Positions 36,509 through 45,637 of a stretch of 64,000 bases of DNA are shown piece after piece. The notes under the pieces were generated by a model. That model was not told the DNA's origin, did no database searches, and saw only the letters and a list, made by a program, of their open reading frames with translations. The first letter of the stretch is position 1, and each line of letters opens with the position of its first letter. The translations under genes and the position numbers were made by a program. This DNA is from JAUMBM01 sp964441755 (GTDB lineage: Bacteria > Bacteroidota > Bacteroidia > Chitinophagales > Saprospiraceae): contig CAYTVG010000003.1 of the NCBI GenBank assembly GCA_964441755.1, forward strand, positions 186,001-250,000, read 5' to 3'.

Positions 36509-36922
36509 TTATATTTCTGTTTCACCCAATGCCAGAATAACAGAGAAAGCCTCAGCGCTCACCGGCATCACTGACAGTCTGGGATTTTTCACCAGCCCAA
36601 GATCCTGCAATGCAGGCGTAGCCTTTATCAGTGATAAGGGCACAGGTTTACGCAATGCCCGGTAAGGAACCACCTCCACTACCGACCAATCGCCGGCAGT
36701 AGCTGTCGGGTCCGGATACGCCTCTGTAACTACCTCTGCAATACCTACAACTGCAAGTCCTTCATTGCTGTGATAAAACAGCGCCAGATCACCCGCGGCC
36801 ATAGCCCGCAGGTTATTGCGGGCCTGATAATTTCTGACACCATCCCAGACGGCTTTACCGTCGGCCTGCAGTTGTTCGTAGCTGAACACATAGGGCTCTG
36901 ACTTAATCAGCCAATAATTCAT
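36509..36922 (-). CDS. EVE domain-containing protein
   Basis: This 137-residue single EVE (PUA-like) domain starts at ATG 36922 with MNYWLIKSEP, the canonical opening. WDGVRNYQARNNLRAMAAGD and ALFYHSNEGLAVVGIAEVV are the other family signatures. EVE domains bind modified nucleobases in RNA or DNA; their role in bacteria is not settled. The start codon overlaps the stop of the upstream TrmH-type methyltransferase by 4 bases (ATGA), so they are translationally coupled. This pairs a putative base modifier with a putative base reader, which is inference. Confidence 0.92.
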   Translation of the reverse strand: MNYWLIKSEPYVFSYEQLQADGKAVWDGVRNYQARNNLRAMAAGDLALFYHSNEGLAVVGIAEVVTEAYPDPTATAGDWSVVEVVPYRALRKPVPLSLIKATPALQDLGLVKNPRLSVMPVSAEAFSVILALGETEI

Positions 36923-37458
36923 ACGCCTTGCAGTAATTGTTGTTGAAAAAAATGCCAACTGACTACCCCCACACAGACCGATATGTTGAGTGAGTGCTTA
37001 CTGCCCACCTGTGGAATCTCGATGGCCTCATCCACCAGCACCATGACTTCCTCGCTGACACCGTTGACTTCATTTCCGAAAATCAGTGCCAGTGGCTGGT
37101 CTGTCTGCCGGGAAAAAAGATGCAATGGTACGCTGCCTGCTGCCTGCTCGACTGCTAGCAGCCGGTAGTCTTGCGCTTTGAGCTGGCCAACGATTTCGGC
37201 TGTGGAGGCGTGGTATGACCAGGGGACAGACTCCGTAGCCCCCAGCGCCGTTTTGAGAATCTCGCGATGCGGAGGCTGTGCCGAAATACCACACAGATAT
37301 AAATGTGCAAGCCCAAAAGCATCGGCCGTGCGAAAAGCAGATCCTACGTTGAGACCCGAACGCACATTATCGAGCACCAGCGCTATGGATAAGCGTGGCA
37401 ACTGCAATGCCTCCTGCGGACTAAGGCGGTTCAGTTCATCGGTACTCAGCTTTCTCAT
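36919..37458 (-). CDS. SpoU/TrmH-family RNA 2'-O-methyltransferase
   Basis: The 179-residue protein has the SPOUT-fold signatures LVLDNVRSGLNVGSAFRTADAF (motif 1), ALIFGNEVNGVSEE (motif 2) and IPQVGSKHSLNISVCVGVV (motif 3, SAM-binding knot). It methylates ribose 2'-OH in tRNA or rRNA, with target unknown. It is shorter than TrmH/RlmB because it has no N-terminal extension. It is coupled to EVE by a 4-base overlap. pyrG lies 31 bases upstream on the same strand, so these three may form one transcript. Confidence 0.92.
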   Translation of the reverse strand: MRKLSTDELNRLSPQEALQLPRLSIALVLDNVRSGLNVGSAFRTADAFGLAHLYLCGISAQPPHREILKTALGATESVPWSYHASTAEIVGQLKAQDYRLLAVEQAAGSVPLHLFSRQTDQPLALIFGNEVNGVSEEVMVLVDEAIEIPQVGSKHSLNISVCVGVVSWHFFQQQLLQGV

Positions 37459-37489
37459 AGGTTACCTGATTTATGCCTGACTGGCAGCA

Positions 37490-39112
37490 TTACTTATGCT
37501 TGCCCCCCCGGCGTTCCTTACAGGCTTTAACGAATGCCACAAACAACGGATGCGGCTTTTCCACGGTACTCTTCAGTTCAGGGTGAAACTGAACCCCTAC
37601 AAACCAGGGATGCTCAGGTATTTCCACAATCTCTACCAGGTTGTTCTGCGGATTTACGCCCGTCACACGCAAACCGGCCTTCTCGAGTCGCTCCCTGTAT
37701 TCATTATTAAACTCGAAGCGATGCCGGTGCCGCTCACTGATGAGCTCGTTTCCATAAGCTTTCAGCGCACGTGACTTCTTCGAAAGCTGGCAATCGTAAG
37801 CCCCCAGCCGCATCGTCCCTCCCTTGTTGGTAAGCTGTTTTTGTTCGGCCATCATGTCGATGACAGGGTTTTCTGTGTCCGGATCAACCTCCGCCGAAGC
37901 AGCGCTGCTGAGCCCCAGCACATGCCGCGAATATTCCACGACTGCGCATTGCATCCCAAGACAAATGCCAAAGAAAGGAATCTGTTTTTCGCGCACATGG
38001 CGAATAGCCTTTATTTTCCCCTCAATACCCCGCTCCCCGAAGCCGGGTGCGACCAAAATACCATCCAGGCCCTGCAACATGTCAGCCACGGCAGCAGGCG
38101 ATACATCCAGCTGCTCTGAATGAATAGGTTCTACAACCACCCTGCATTCGTTCTGTGCACCAGCATGGATGAAGGATTCGTAGATTGACTTGTAAGCATC
38201 CGGGAGCTCATTATACTTACCCACCAACCCAATCCGCACTTCGTGCTTAGGGTTTTTGTGCCTGTTGAGAAAATTTTTCCACGCCTTCAGGTCCGGCTCA
38301 CGCCGGTCCATGAGCCGCAATTTACTGATGACGGTGACATCCAGTTTCTCATCCAGCATCCGCATAGGCACATCATAAATCGTCTCTACATCGAGTGCCT
38401 CAATGACTGCTCCCACTTCTACATTGCAAAACAGCGCCAGTTTGCGACGTACATCCATAGGAAGCGGGTACTCGGTGCGGCACACGAGAATATCCGGCTG
38501 GATGCCCGTCTGTAGCAATTCTTTCACCGAATGCTGCGTAGGCTTGGTTTTCAGCTCTTTGGCAGCCTTTAGATAAGGAATAAGCGTAAGATGAATGACC
38601 AGACAATTGTCCCTACCCAGTTCCCACCGCAACTGTCGGAGGCTTTCCAGATACGGTAAGGATTCAATATCTCCGACCGTTCCGCCAAGCTCCGTAATTA
38701 CGATATCATAGGCGCTGGTATTGCCAATCAACTGAACCCGTCGCTTGATTTCATCGGTTATGTGGGGGATTACCTGAACAGTTTTGCCCAGAAAATCTCC
38801 CGCCCGTTCCTTATTGATGACTGTTTGGTAAATACGGCCGGTTGTCACATTGTTGGCCTGCGAGGTGGGGATATTGAGGAAGCGCTCGTAGTGCCCCAGG
38901 TCAAGATCCGTTTCGGCACCGTCATCCGTCACGAAGCACTCCCCGTGTTCATAAGGGTTGAGAGTGCCCGGATCGACATTGATATATGGATCAAACTTTT
39001 GAATGGTTACGCGGAAACCGCGGGCTTGCAGCAATTTAGCAAGTGAGGCGGAGATAATGCCCTTTCCAAGGGAAGAGGTGACGCCTCCCGTAACGAAGAT
39101 ATACTTGGCCAT
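37490..39112 (-). CDS. pyrG: CTP synthase
   Basis: The 540-residue protein is full length. The synthetase domain (1-267) starts MAKYIFVTGGVTSSLGKGI, and FDPYINVDPGTLNPYEHGE follows. The glutaminase domain has its catalytic Cys in FFGICLGMQ and His in GVQFHPELKS. It makes CTP from UTP, ATP and glutamine. It is the probable first gene of a run continuing into trmH-type and EVE genes. A TAACTTTG box lies 29 bases upstream on the minus strand. Confidence 0.97.
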   Translation of the reverse strand: MAKYIFVTGGVTSSLGKGIISASLAKLLQARGFRVTIQKFDPYINVDPGTLNPYEHGECFVTDDGAETDLDLGHYERFLNIPTSQANNVTTGRIYQTVINKERAGDFLGKTVQVIPHITDEIKRRVQLIGNTSAYDIVITELGGTVGDIESLPYLESLRQLRWELGRDNCLVIHLTLIPYLKAAKELKTKPTQHSVKELLQTGIQPDILVCRTEYPLPMDVRRKLALFCNVEVGAVIEALDVETIYDVPMRMLDEKLDVTVISKLRLMDRREPDLKAWKNFLNRHKNPKHEVRIGLVGKYNELPDAYKSIYESFIHAGAQNECRVVVEPIHSEQLDVSPAAVADMLQGLDGILVAPGFGERGIEGKIKAIRHVREKQIPFFGICLGMQCAVVEYSRHVLGLSSAASAEVDPDTENPVIDMMAEQKQLTNKGGTMRLGAYDCQLSKKSRALKAYGNELISERHRHRFEFNNEYRERLEKAGLRVTGVNPQNNLVEIVEIPEHPWFVGVQFHPELKSTVEKPHPLFVAFVKACKERRGGKHK

Positions 39113-39140
39113 GCAATTCAGATCAGGTTGTTACGGGATA

Positions 39141-39148
39141 CAAAGTTA
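39141..39148 (-). promoter_or_regulatory. Candidate -7 element for pyrG
   Basis: TAACTTTG on the minus strand, 28 bases before the pyrG start. No -33 TTG at standard spacing. Confidence 0.55.
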
Positions 39149-39228
39149 GCCATTTTACCGAAAGAACAGCAGCCCTGGAACGAATATCCTTCAAAACAGC
39201 TAAATTCTTTTCAGTCATTGTCAGCTTC

Positions 39229-39268
39229 CCTGGCTTTGGGGGCGACGGAGGACGCCCCCAAAGCCAGG
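39229..39268 (-). terminator. Terminator hairpin after the GH31 gene
   Basis: Perfect 16-bp arms (39229-39244 and 39253-39268) with an 8-base loop, GC-rich at the top (GGGGGCG/CGCCCCC). It lies 3 bases beyond the GH31 stop and upstream of the pyrG promoter. Confidence 0.75.
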
Positions 39269-39271
39269 AGA

Positions 39272-41812
39272 CTATACAACTATAGAGAGCTCGACTATCC
39301 GAAAATCTACAGGTATATACAGCACCAAGGCTCCCTCCTCTTCTTCCATCTCCTGCAGAGCTACCCCGTCCATAGCTACCGATGCAGGTGTAAAAGGTAA
39401 TCCTTTGATAAGCATCCGAAATACCGTTGCGCCACCTGTATACTGCCCTTCCAGCTGCTGCTCAATGCGAAGCTGCTGCTGATCGGCTGTAAGTGTGAAT
39501 GTATGCAGACGGTAATCTCCTTCCTCATAGCCATAACCCTCGCCCCTGTCACAGAAGCAGGTTCCCCCGCCCTTTTCCCCGAAAAATACCTGTAAATCGG
39601 TAGTATCAGGCTCAAATGCAGCAGTATGCTGCATGACAGGTCCCATAGGAATCACCGCGCCGGCGCGGGCAAATACAGGAATATACTCATTATGCAGGCG
39701 CAAACGGTGGCTTTTGCCACCCTCGTAGTATTTGCCGGTGTGAAAATCGTACCAGCCACCGGCCGGAAGGTATACTTGCTGTGTCTGTTGGCCTGGCTGA
39801 AGAACAGGACTCACCAGTAGCTCCTTCCCAAAGAAAAAAGTATGCTCATGATTACTTGCCTGCGGGTCCGCAGGCGCTCCGAAAACCAGACTCCTGATCA
39901 CAGGCAAGCCCTCCTGTACATGCTGGTAGAAGGCCGTGTAGAGGTAAGGAAGCAACCGATAACGAAGATTTATGGCTTCTCGTACACGGTCAGTATACGG
40001 CTGCCCAAATGCCCAGGGCTCCTGATCCAGCCGGTGTTTTGACTCTGCAGAGGCTACTGCAGCAGCATCCGCCTCAATGGCACCGCCCGCGTTGTTGCCC
40101 ATGGAATGTATGCGGAAGAGGGGGTGAAAAGCCCCCAACTGTACCCAACGAGTGAACAACTCTCCGGAAGGCACATCTACAAATCCGCCTACGTCTGTAC
40201 CAACAAATGAGAATCCGGAAATACTCAGCCGCTGGCATTGCAAATTGGCAATCCGCAGATGCTCCCAACTCGCCACATTGTCTCCAGTCCAGATAGCAGC
40301 ATACCGCTGCCCTCCGCTAAAAGTAGCTCTGCTGAGCAGAAATGGGCGTCGCTGTGGATCCAGTTCCCGCATTCCCTCATAACTTGCCCGCGCCATTAAC
40401 AGGCCGTAGATGTTATGAGCTTCCCGATGATTGCCCGGACGACCATCGAGCTGATGTATAACCTCGTCGGGGAAGGTAAGGTTGTCAACCTTAAACACTG
40501 CCGGTTCATTCATATCGTTCCAAAAGCCGCTAATGCCGTCTTCGAGGTAGAGTCCGCGATACAGCCCCCCCCACCACAAGCGAACCTCCGGTTTGGTAAA
40601 ATCAGGCCATACACAACGATTGGGCCATACCGGCCCCACCATGACTTCACCCGAGCTGCGCCGGCAAAAGGCGTCCAGTTCGCATCCTTGTTCGTAAACA
40701 AAATAACCCGGACTGGCACTAATACCCGGATCAATCATAGAAACCAGGCGAAAGCCCTGCTCCCGAAGATCTGCAGCCATTGCGGCAGGATCCGGGAAAC
40801 TGTCATCATTCCAGGTAAAGCACTGGTATTGATGCATATAATCAATATCGAGATAAATGGCGTCGCAAGGTATCTGTAAAGACCTGAAAGTAGCCGCCAG
40901 CTCGCGCACCCAATCTTCTGTGCGATAACTCCAGCGACATTGATGAAAACCCAGCGCCCACAGAGGCGGCAGCGCAGCCGTTCCCGTCAGTCGGTGATAT
41001 GCTTGTGCTACCTCATCCAAAGAAGGCCCGTACATGAAAAAAAAGTCCATTTCACCACCTTCAGCCCACATACTGCTGATTCCATCACGCCGGCTGTCAA
41101 AATCAAAATGTGTGCGCCATGTGTTGTGCAGGAAGATGCCGTAGGCCTTTCCCTCATTCAACCCGTAGTAGAAAGGTACCGAGCGATAGAGCGGATCAGT
41201 GTCGGTGCCAAACCCGAAAGCATCTGTATTCCATAGTTGCAGGTAGCGATGGCGCAGATTAAGTGCGCAGGATTTATCTCCCAACCCCAGATACTGCTCA
41301 CCGGGCATAGCCTGCCAGCTCATGCGCAAGTGCTCCAGTCCGTGCCGGATCGTCTCCCTTGCATAAAAAGGTGCTGCATCGGACAGAATGACTGCTGCTG
41401 TAACAGCATCGGTAATCTCTATGCGCAGGTGTTCCTTGCTTATTCGGCAAATAAGCTGCCCCGTGTGCAGATAATGGTGATTGGCATCTTCCCTGTGATG
41501 CAGTAGCTCCTGACGGGCACTTGGCAGGCCGGACAGCGCGTAGGAAGCGGCCGGCCGAAAGTTGCGTACTGCATAGCGAAAGCGCAATACTTTTTCCCCA
41601 AGAACGTCTACCCGTAAAAATACGTCATCCCCGGTCGAAAAAATGAGACTACCCGGCAGATGACTGTCAACAGCTGTACATATACCCGGTACTATAGGAG
41701 TATATACATCGTGGTAGCGAGAAGTAGGTTCCGTATCAGCAACGGGAATCACCTCCGGCCCTGCTTCGTAAGGGGCTATAAGGCGCTTTCGACGATTTTT
41801 CATGCTGCGCAT
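39272..41812 (-). CDS. Glycoside hydrolase family 31 alpha-glucosidase-like protein
   Basis: The 846-residue protein has the GH31 organisation: N-terminal beta-sandwich with galactose-mutarotase-like fold (about 30-240), a TIM barrel (about 270-620) and C-terminal sheets. The nucleophile motif is GFWNDMNEPAVF; GADVGGF-type motif is seen as FVGTDVGGFVDVPSG, and ALGFHQCRWSYRTEDW opens the barrel. It hydrolyses alpha-glucosidic (or xylosidic) bonds. No signal peptide is visible, so a cytoplasmic enzyme is likely. In-frame ATGs at 41812 and 41803 are both usable. It is followed by a hairpin and is a single transcription unit. Confidence 0.92.
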   Translation of the reverse strand: MRSMKNRRKRLIAPYEAGPEVIPVADTEPTSRYHDVYTPIVPGICTAVDSHLPGSLIFSTGDDVFLRVDVLGEKVLRFRYAVRNFRPAASYALSGLPSARQELLHHREDANHHYLHTGQLICRISKEHLRIEITDAVTAAVILSDAAPFYARETIRHGLEHLRMSWQAMPGEQYLGLGDKSCALNLRHRYLQLWNTDAFGFGTDTDPLYRSVPFYYGLNEGKAYGIFLHNTWRTHFDFDSRRDGISSMWAEGGEMDFFFMYGPSLDEVAQAYHRLTGTAALPPLWALGFHQCRWSYRTEDWVRELAATFRSLQIPCDAIYLDIDYMHQYQCFTWNDDSFPDPAAMAADLREQGFRLVSMIDPGISASPGYFVYEQGCELDAFCRRSSGEVMVGPVWPNRCVWPDFTKPEVRLWWGGLYRGLYLEDGISGFWNDMNEPAVFKVDNLTFPDEVIHQLDGRPGNHREAHNIYGLLMARASYEGMRELDPQRRPFLLSRATFSGGQRYAAIWTGDNVASWEHLRIANLQCQRLSISGFSFVGTDVGGFVDVPSGELFTRWVQLGAFHPLFRIHSMGNNAGGAIEADAAAVASAESKHRLDQEPWAFGQPYTDRVREAINLRYRLLPYLYTAFYQHVQEGLPVIRSLVFGAPADPQASNHEHTFFFGKELLVSPVLQPGQQTQQVYLPAGGWYDFHTGKYYEGGKSHRLRLHNEYIPVFARAGAVIPMGPVMQHTAAFEPDTTDLQVFFGEKGGGTCFCDRGEGYGYEEGDYRLHTFTLTADQQQLRIEQQLEGQYTGGATVFRMLIKGLPFTPASVAMDGVALQEMEEEEGALVLYIPVDFRIVELSIVV

Positions 41813-41841
41813 TGTTTGTTTATCCTGTTGAAATCAGACTC

Positions 41842-41849
41842 CAAAGATA
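41842..41849 (-). promoter_or_regulatory. Candidate -7 element for the GH31 gene
   Basis: TATCTTTG on the minus strand lies 29 bases before the start at 41812; no matching -33 TTG. Confidence 0.5.
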
Positions 41850-42231
41850 AACATATCCGACCTAATTCATGGCTTTACCGTCCCTTTCATACTTGTGAAA
41901 TCGCCAAAGAAAAGCATACGAGACTTCAGGCCTGTCTCGGCAATTCGCGCAAAGAATCCAAAACGATTCTTTTTGGCAGCTTATTTGCTTTTCCTGACTT
42001 ATATCGCCGGATATGCTTCTTACAGCAGCATCAAAAAACAACTCGCTTTTATCTCCGTCATGGATTCATGCGCTGAAATTCGGAAACAGGCCGCCCGGCA
42101 GCAAGTAAAGACGGATTCGGAAGGTAGGTGTTTGTTGACAGGTTTTTTTGTTGACTAAAAAATTGTAAGATTTTTTTAAATGAGTATTATTTTTTTTCGA
42201 ATTAAAAATATAAGTTTTTAAAAAAAATTAA

Positions 42232-42262
42232 TTGTACGTTTTTTTAAAACATTTTATCTTTG
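42232..42262 (+). promoter_or_regulatory. Promoter of the helical-protein gene (TTG-N20-TATCTTTG)
   Basis: TTG 42232-42234 and TATCTTTG 42255-42262 with a 20-base spacer match both elements. It overlaps a TTG codon at 42260, so the real start is the ATG at 42284. Confidence 0.8.
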
Positions 42263-42283
42263 CATAAAATCGCCCCTTCATCC

Positions 42284-43000
42284 ATGAAAAAGCAGGCTAT
42301 CAACCGTCAATACAATTTCCCTGACGCTGATTTGTATCAAATCTGCATGGAGGCTATTCGCTACGCAAAGCGAGATCTCGAATATTTTTTGGCTTATGGC
42401 TATGCCATTGATAAACTGTCCGCCTTCAGTAATTTTTGTGAACAATTCAACCAACTCCCCAATGATGATGAGTTGGTCGGTGATCAGATGGTCACAACAG
42501 AAAAGAAAAATGAAGCTGCAGAGCGACTTAAGGGAGCCATAAGAAGTCTTATGACACGGGTCGCCATCAAGTATAACAATCGCTCCGGCAGATACCGCAA
42601 GTTCGGAACTGCCAAAATGGGTGATATGACAGATGCTCAACTGCTTTTTTGCGGCCGCCGCGTTGCAAGGGTTGCACGCCAGCAACTTGCCCTGCTCGCA
42701 GATGTAGGTATCAATGAAAATATCATCGCCAAGGTAGCCGAGGCTGCGCGCGATTTTGAAAATGCGCTCAACATACAGCAGGACAAGGTTGCCGACAGGG
42801 ATATCGGCGTTGAAAAAAGGACAGATCTCGGCAACAAATTGTACACAGAACTGGTTACGCTCTGTAATATCGGCAAAGATATCTGGGCAGAGAAAGACTA
42901 CGTTCGCTACGAAAACTATGTCCTGTACGAGAGTAACAATGACCAAAAAATTGCCCGTAAACTCAGGGAAAGTACACAAAATGCAGGCACTGCTGAATAG
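42284..43000 (+). CDS. Unrecognised alpha-helical protein
   Basis: The protein is 238 residues from ATG 42284, a start fixed by the promoter just upstream. I do not recognise a family. It appears all-helical and charged, with no signal peptide, membrane segment or catalytic motif. A pattern of aromatic and acidic residues recurs: YNFPDADLYQICMEAIRYAK near the start and YTELVTLCNIGKDIWAEKDY near the end, suggesting two similar helical halves. Basic residues cluster in SLMTRVAIKYNNRSGRYRKFG. A nucleic-acid or protein-binding role is possible but is a guess. The gene stands alone, with the most AT-rich upstream region in the window. Confidence 0.7.
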   Translation: MKKQAINRQYNFPDADLYQICMEAIRYAKRDLEYFLAYGYAIDKLSAFSNFCEQFNQLPNDDELVGDQMVTTEKKNEAAERLKGAIRSLMTRVAIKYNNRSGRYRKFGTAKMGDMTDAQLLFCGRRVARVARQQLALLADVGINENIIAKVAEAARDFENALNIQQDKVADRDIGVEKRTDLGNKLYTELVTLCNIGKDIWAEKDYVRYENYVLYESNNDQKIARKLRESTQNAGTAE

Positions 43001-43172
43001 TCAGCTGACAAAAGCAGGTGCAACGCATAGCTGCCGGCTGTCCTGGCCACACTGCAATGTCTTTGACCGTACGGCCGACTGCAAAAGTGGTTGCCTGTCG
43101 GAAAATACTGCCTTAGACCTGTGAATTCATCACGAACACGCCTCCTGTTTCAATTCTTAAGCATTTTCATGT

Positions 43173-43940
43173 ATGCATTCTATACCTCTCTCCGTGGCCT
43201 TTGTTAAAAAGTTGCTGTTGCTTGGGCTTACAGTAAGTTTGTCCATTCCTGTACTGCCAATCGACACAACTGCATTCTCTGCAGGCCTGCAGCCAGCAGG
43301 CCCCGATCATCAGGCCTGGAATGCGATGCTGCAGCGCTACGTCAATCAACAAGGCAGAGTCAATTATGCAGATTGGCGCAACAACATGCAGCCCCTCAAT
43401 ACTTATCTGCAATCGCTCACCAACACCCCCCCTACCCCCAACTGGTCCAGGGAAAGCAGTATGGCCTATTGGATAAATGCTTACAATGCTTTCACTATCA
43501 AAATTATACTTGACAACCCCGGCAAAAATATCCGGGAACTGCACAACGGTAACCCCTGGGATGTAAAATGGATACGTCTCGGCAGTAAAATGTATTCCCT
43601 TAATCAGATCGAACACGATATTCTGCGCGCACAGTATACCGATGCACGGATTCACTTTGTACTCAATTGTGCTGCCGTCTCCTGCCCTCCCCTATGCCGG
43701 AAAGCATTCACGGCTGCCAATCTCGACAGCCTGCTCGAACAACAAACGCGCTTGTTCGTTCGCAGCAGTACCCTTATTCATCATAATTCCAGAAAGATCA
43801 GCGTTTCTACAATCTTTGACTGGTATGCCGCTGACTTCGGCAAACTGACTGATTTCCTGAACCGCTACCTGGAAAAGCCTGTTGATGAGCGGTATTCAAT
43901 TGTCTACGACAACTACAACTGGGCGCTCAACAGCCAATAA
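43173..43940 (+). CDS. DUF547-family exported protein
   Basis: The 255-residue protein has an N-terminal hydrophobic segment (KKLLLLGLTVSLSIPVL), probably a signal peptide. The DUF547 core is clear: VNYADWRNN, then MAYWINAYNAFTIKIILDNP, and HFVLNCAAVSCPPL with its conserved Cys and Asn. The role of DUF547 proteins is not established. The GLNxWxNxYNA-type block and CAAxSCPP suggest a papain-like fold, as proposed for the family, not shown here. An RsmF-like gene follows after 77 bases. Confidence 0.88.
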   Translation: MHSIPLSVAFVKKLLLLGLTVSLSIPVLPIDTTAFSAGLQPAGPDHQAWNAMLQRYVNQQGRVNYADWRNNMQPLNTYLQSLTNTPPTPNWSRESSMAYWINAYNAFTIKIILDNPGKNIRELHNGNPWDVKWIRLGSKMYSLNQIEHDILRAQYTDARIHFVLNCAAVSCPPLCRKAFTAANLDSLLEQQTRLFVRSSTLIHHNSRKISVSTIFDWYAADFGKLTDFLNRYLEKPVDERYSIVYDNYNWALNSQ

Positions 43941-44017
43941 TTGCATAGTATTCTTCCTAACTACTGTTATTGTAAGACAACTACAGCTCGCCTGCTTTAC
44001 CAACAAGATCAAATCAC

Positions 44018-45382
44018 ATGTCTGTATCACGCCCTGGCTTACCCCCCGATTTTGTACAACAAATGAGCGACCTGCTGGGAGCTGAGGCCGGGGATTTTTT
44101 TAATTCGCTGGAAAGCACTGCTGCCGTCAGTGTGAGTCAGCATATTACAAAAAACAAGAATTGGCAAGAAAATATCGAAGGAGTAAAATGGAATAAAAGA
44201 GGAGTATACTTGCCGGAGCGTCCTGTTTTTACCCTGGATCCTTCATTCCATGCGGGTGCTTACTATGTACAGGAAGCAAGCAGTATGATTATCAGCCATG
44301 TATACCAACAACTCAATCCAGATAAGCGCCCCTGGCGAATTCTTGATCTATGTGCTGCTCCCGGCGGTAAAAGCGTATTATTGGCCAATGAGATGAGCGA
44401 GGGAAGCTTGCTGGTGTGCAACGAAGTAATCAGGAGCAGATATTCTGTGCTGCGCTATAACCTCGATAAATGGGGAATTGAAGGTGTGGTGACCACCTCA
44501 CAGGACAGTGAGGACTTTGCTGCCTTTGGAGATTGGTTTGATATGGTATTGGTCGACGCTCCCTGTTCCGGCGAAGGTATGTTTAGAAAAGATCCGGAAG
44601 CGATTGCCGAATGGTCGACACGACATGTTGCTCATTGTAGTGCACGACAGCAACGAATCCTGGCAGCAGCAGCGGCATTGGTCAAACCCGGTGGTCACCT
44701 GCTGTACAGTACCTGTACGTACAATACGATGGAAAATGACGACAATGCCCGCTGGTTGTTGGCACAGGGAGGCTGGGAACTGAGGCAGTTAAGCTTCGAG
44801 CAAGACTGGAACATTGCAGTGCGAAATCCCGGTTACCAATTGTATCCTCATCGTGTGCGCGGAGAAGGGTTGTATCTATGTGCCTTTACCAAAACCAGGG
44901 AAGGAGCAGGCAGCATTTCAAAAATGGCATCTAGTTCGGGCAGACTGACACTACCGCCCAAAAAGCTGCAGGGAATAACCGATCGATGGCTTCAAAAACC
45001 GGAACTCCAACTCATTCGAATAGATCCTGCCGGGCGCTGGCGGTGCCTGCCAGCAACTCGCATGGCGGATATAGAAGCGCTGGCAGCCCGGCTTTCACGA
45101 ATAGAAGTGGGTGTGGTCCTGGGAGAGGTAAAGGGTGATGAACTCATTCCCTCTCCTGAGCTGGCGCTGCATACTGCGCTCCGAAACGACCTTGCTGCAG
45201 TAGCACTGTCCACCCCCGAAGCACTTGCTTATCTGAGGAAGGAAAATATACCCCTACCCACCACAGCCAAAGGATGGATGCTTATACGACACCAAGAACT
45301 GGCACTCGGATGGATCAAAGGACTGGGTAACCGCTACAACAACTACTACCCTACCGACTGGCGGATTCGCATGAAATCATAA
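44018..45382 (+). CDS. RNA cytosine-C5 methyltransferase, RsmF-like
   Basis: The 454-residue protein has a NOL1/NOP2/sun methyltransferase core. The SAM motif is DLCAAPGGKSVLLANEM at about 112, with DAPCSGEGMFRK and YSTCTYNTMENDD supplying the two catalytic cysteines. The C-terminal about 130 residues (GWIKGLGNRYNNYYPTDWRI) match the PUA-like tail of RsmF/YebU. It probably methylates a cytosine in 16S rRNA; the exact site cannot be predicted. It is convergent with the Crp/Fnr gene across a strong hairpin. Confidence 0.9.
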   Translation: MSVSRPGLPPDFVQQMSDLLGAEAGDFFNSLESTAAVSVSQHITKNKNWQENIEGVKWNKRGVYLPERPVFTLDPSFHAGAYYVQEASSMIISHVYQQLNPDKRPWRILDLCAAPGGKSVLLANEMSEGSLLVCNEVIRSRYSVLRYNLDKWGIEGVVTTSQDSEDFAAFGDWFDMVLVDAPCSGEGMFRKDPEAIAEWSTRHVAHCSARQQRILAAAAALVKPGGHLLYSTCTYNTMENDDNARWLLAQGGWELRQLSFEQDWNIAVRNPGYQLYPHRVRGEGLYLCAFTKTREGAGSISKMASSSGRLTLPPKKLQGITDRWLQKPELQLIRIDPAGRWRCLPATRMADIEALAARLSRIEVGVVLGEVKGDELIPSPELALHTALRNDLAAVALSTPEALAYLRKENIPLPTTAKGWMLIRHQELALGWIKGLGNRYNNYYPTDWRIRMKS

Positions 45383-45567
45383 TGATGAGCGGGACCAGCA
45401 CTTTGGAGACTTTTTACCACGAAAAAATACGACGCACTTTCCCTGACAGTCTTCGCCTTCTTACGACCATACCCCTCAAAATCCCAAAAAACGATGAATG
45501 AGCAAACATCCCGTTGCACCACGACATGTGATCCCTGACTGCCTTCCCGGAATACCCTCCTGAATGA

Positions 45568-45605
45568 CAGAAGCCACCACAGCCGATTGACTGTGGTGGC
45601 TTCTG
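45568..45605. terminator. Terminator hairpin between convergent genes
   Basis: Perfect 15-bp arms (45568-45582 and 45591-45605) with an 8-base loop. It lies 33 bases beyond the stop of the Crp/Fnr gene on the minus strand. The rest of 45383-45637 shows nothing else. Confidence 0.75.
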
Positions 45606-45637
45606 CTATGGTTGATCAACTAACTGCAGGACGAAGA

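Larger units (their letters stand above)
41813..42283. other. 471-base gap, very AT-rich on its right side
   Basis: It lies between the divergent GH31 and helical-protein genes. 42140-42280 is dominated by A and T runs of 5-8 bases (for example 42143, 42171, 42190, 42220, 42239). An 87-codon GTG-start reading frame (41895-42158, + strand) encodes a basic stretch and one membrane segment but has no promoter; it is not called as a gene here. Confidence 0.6.
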
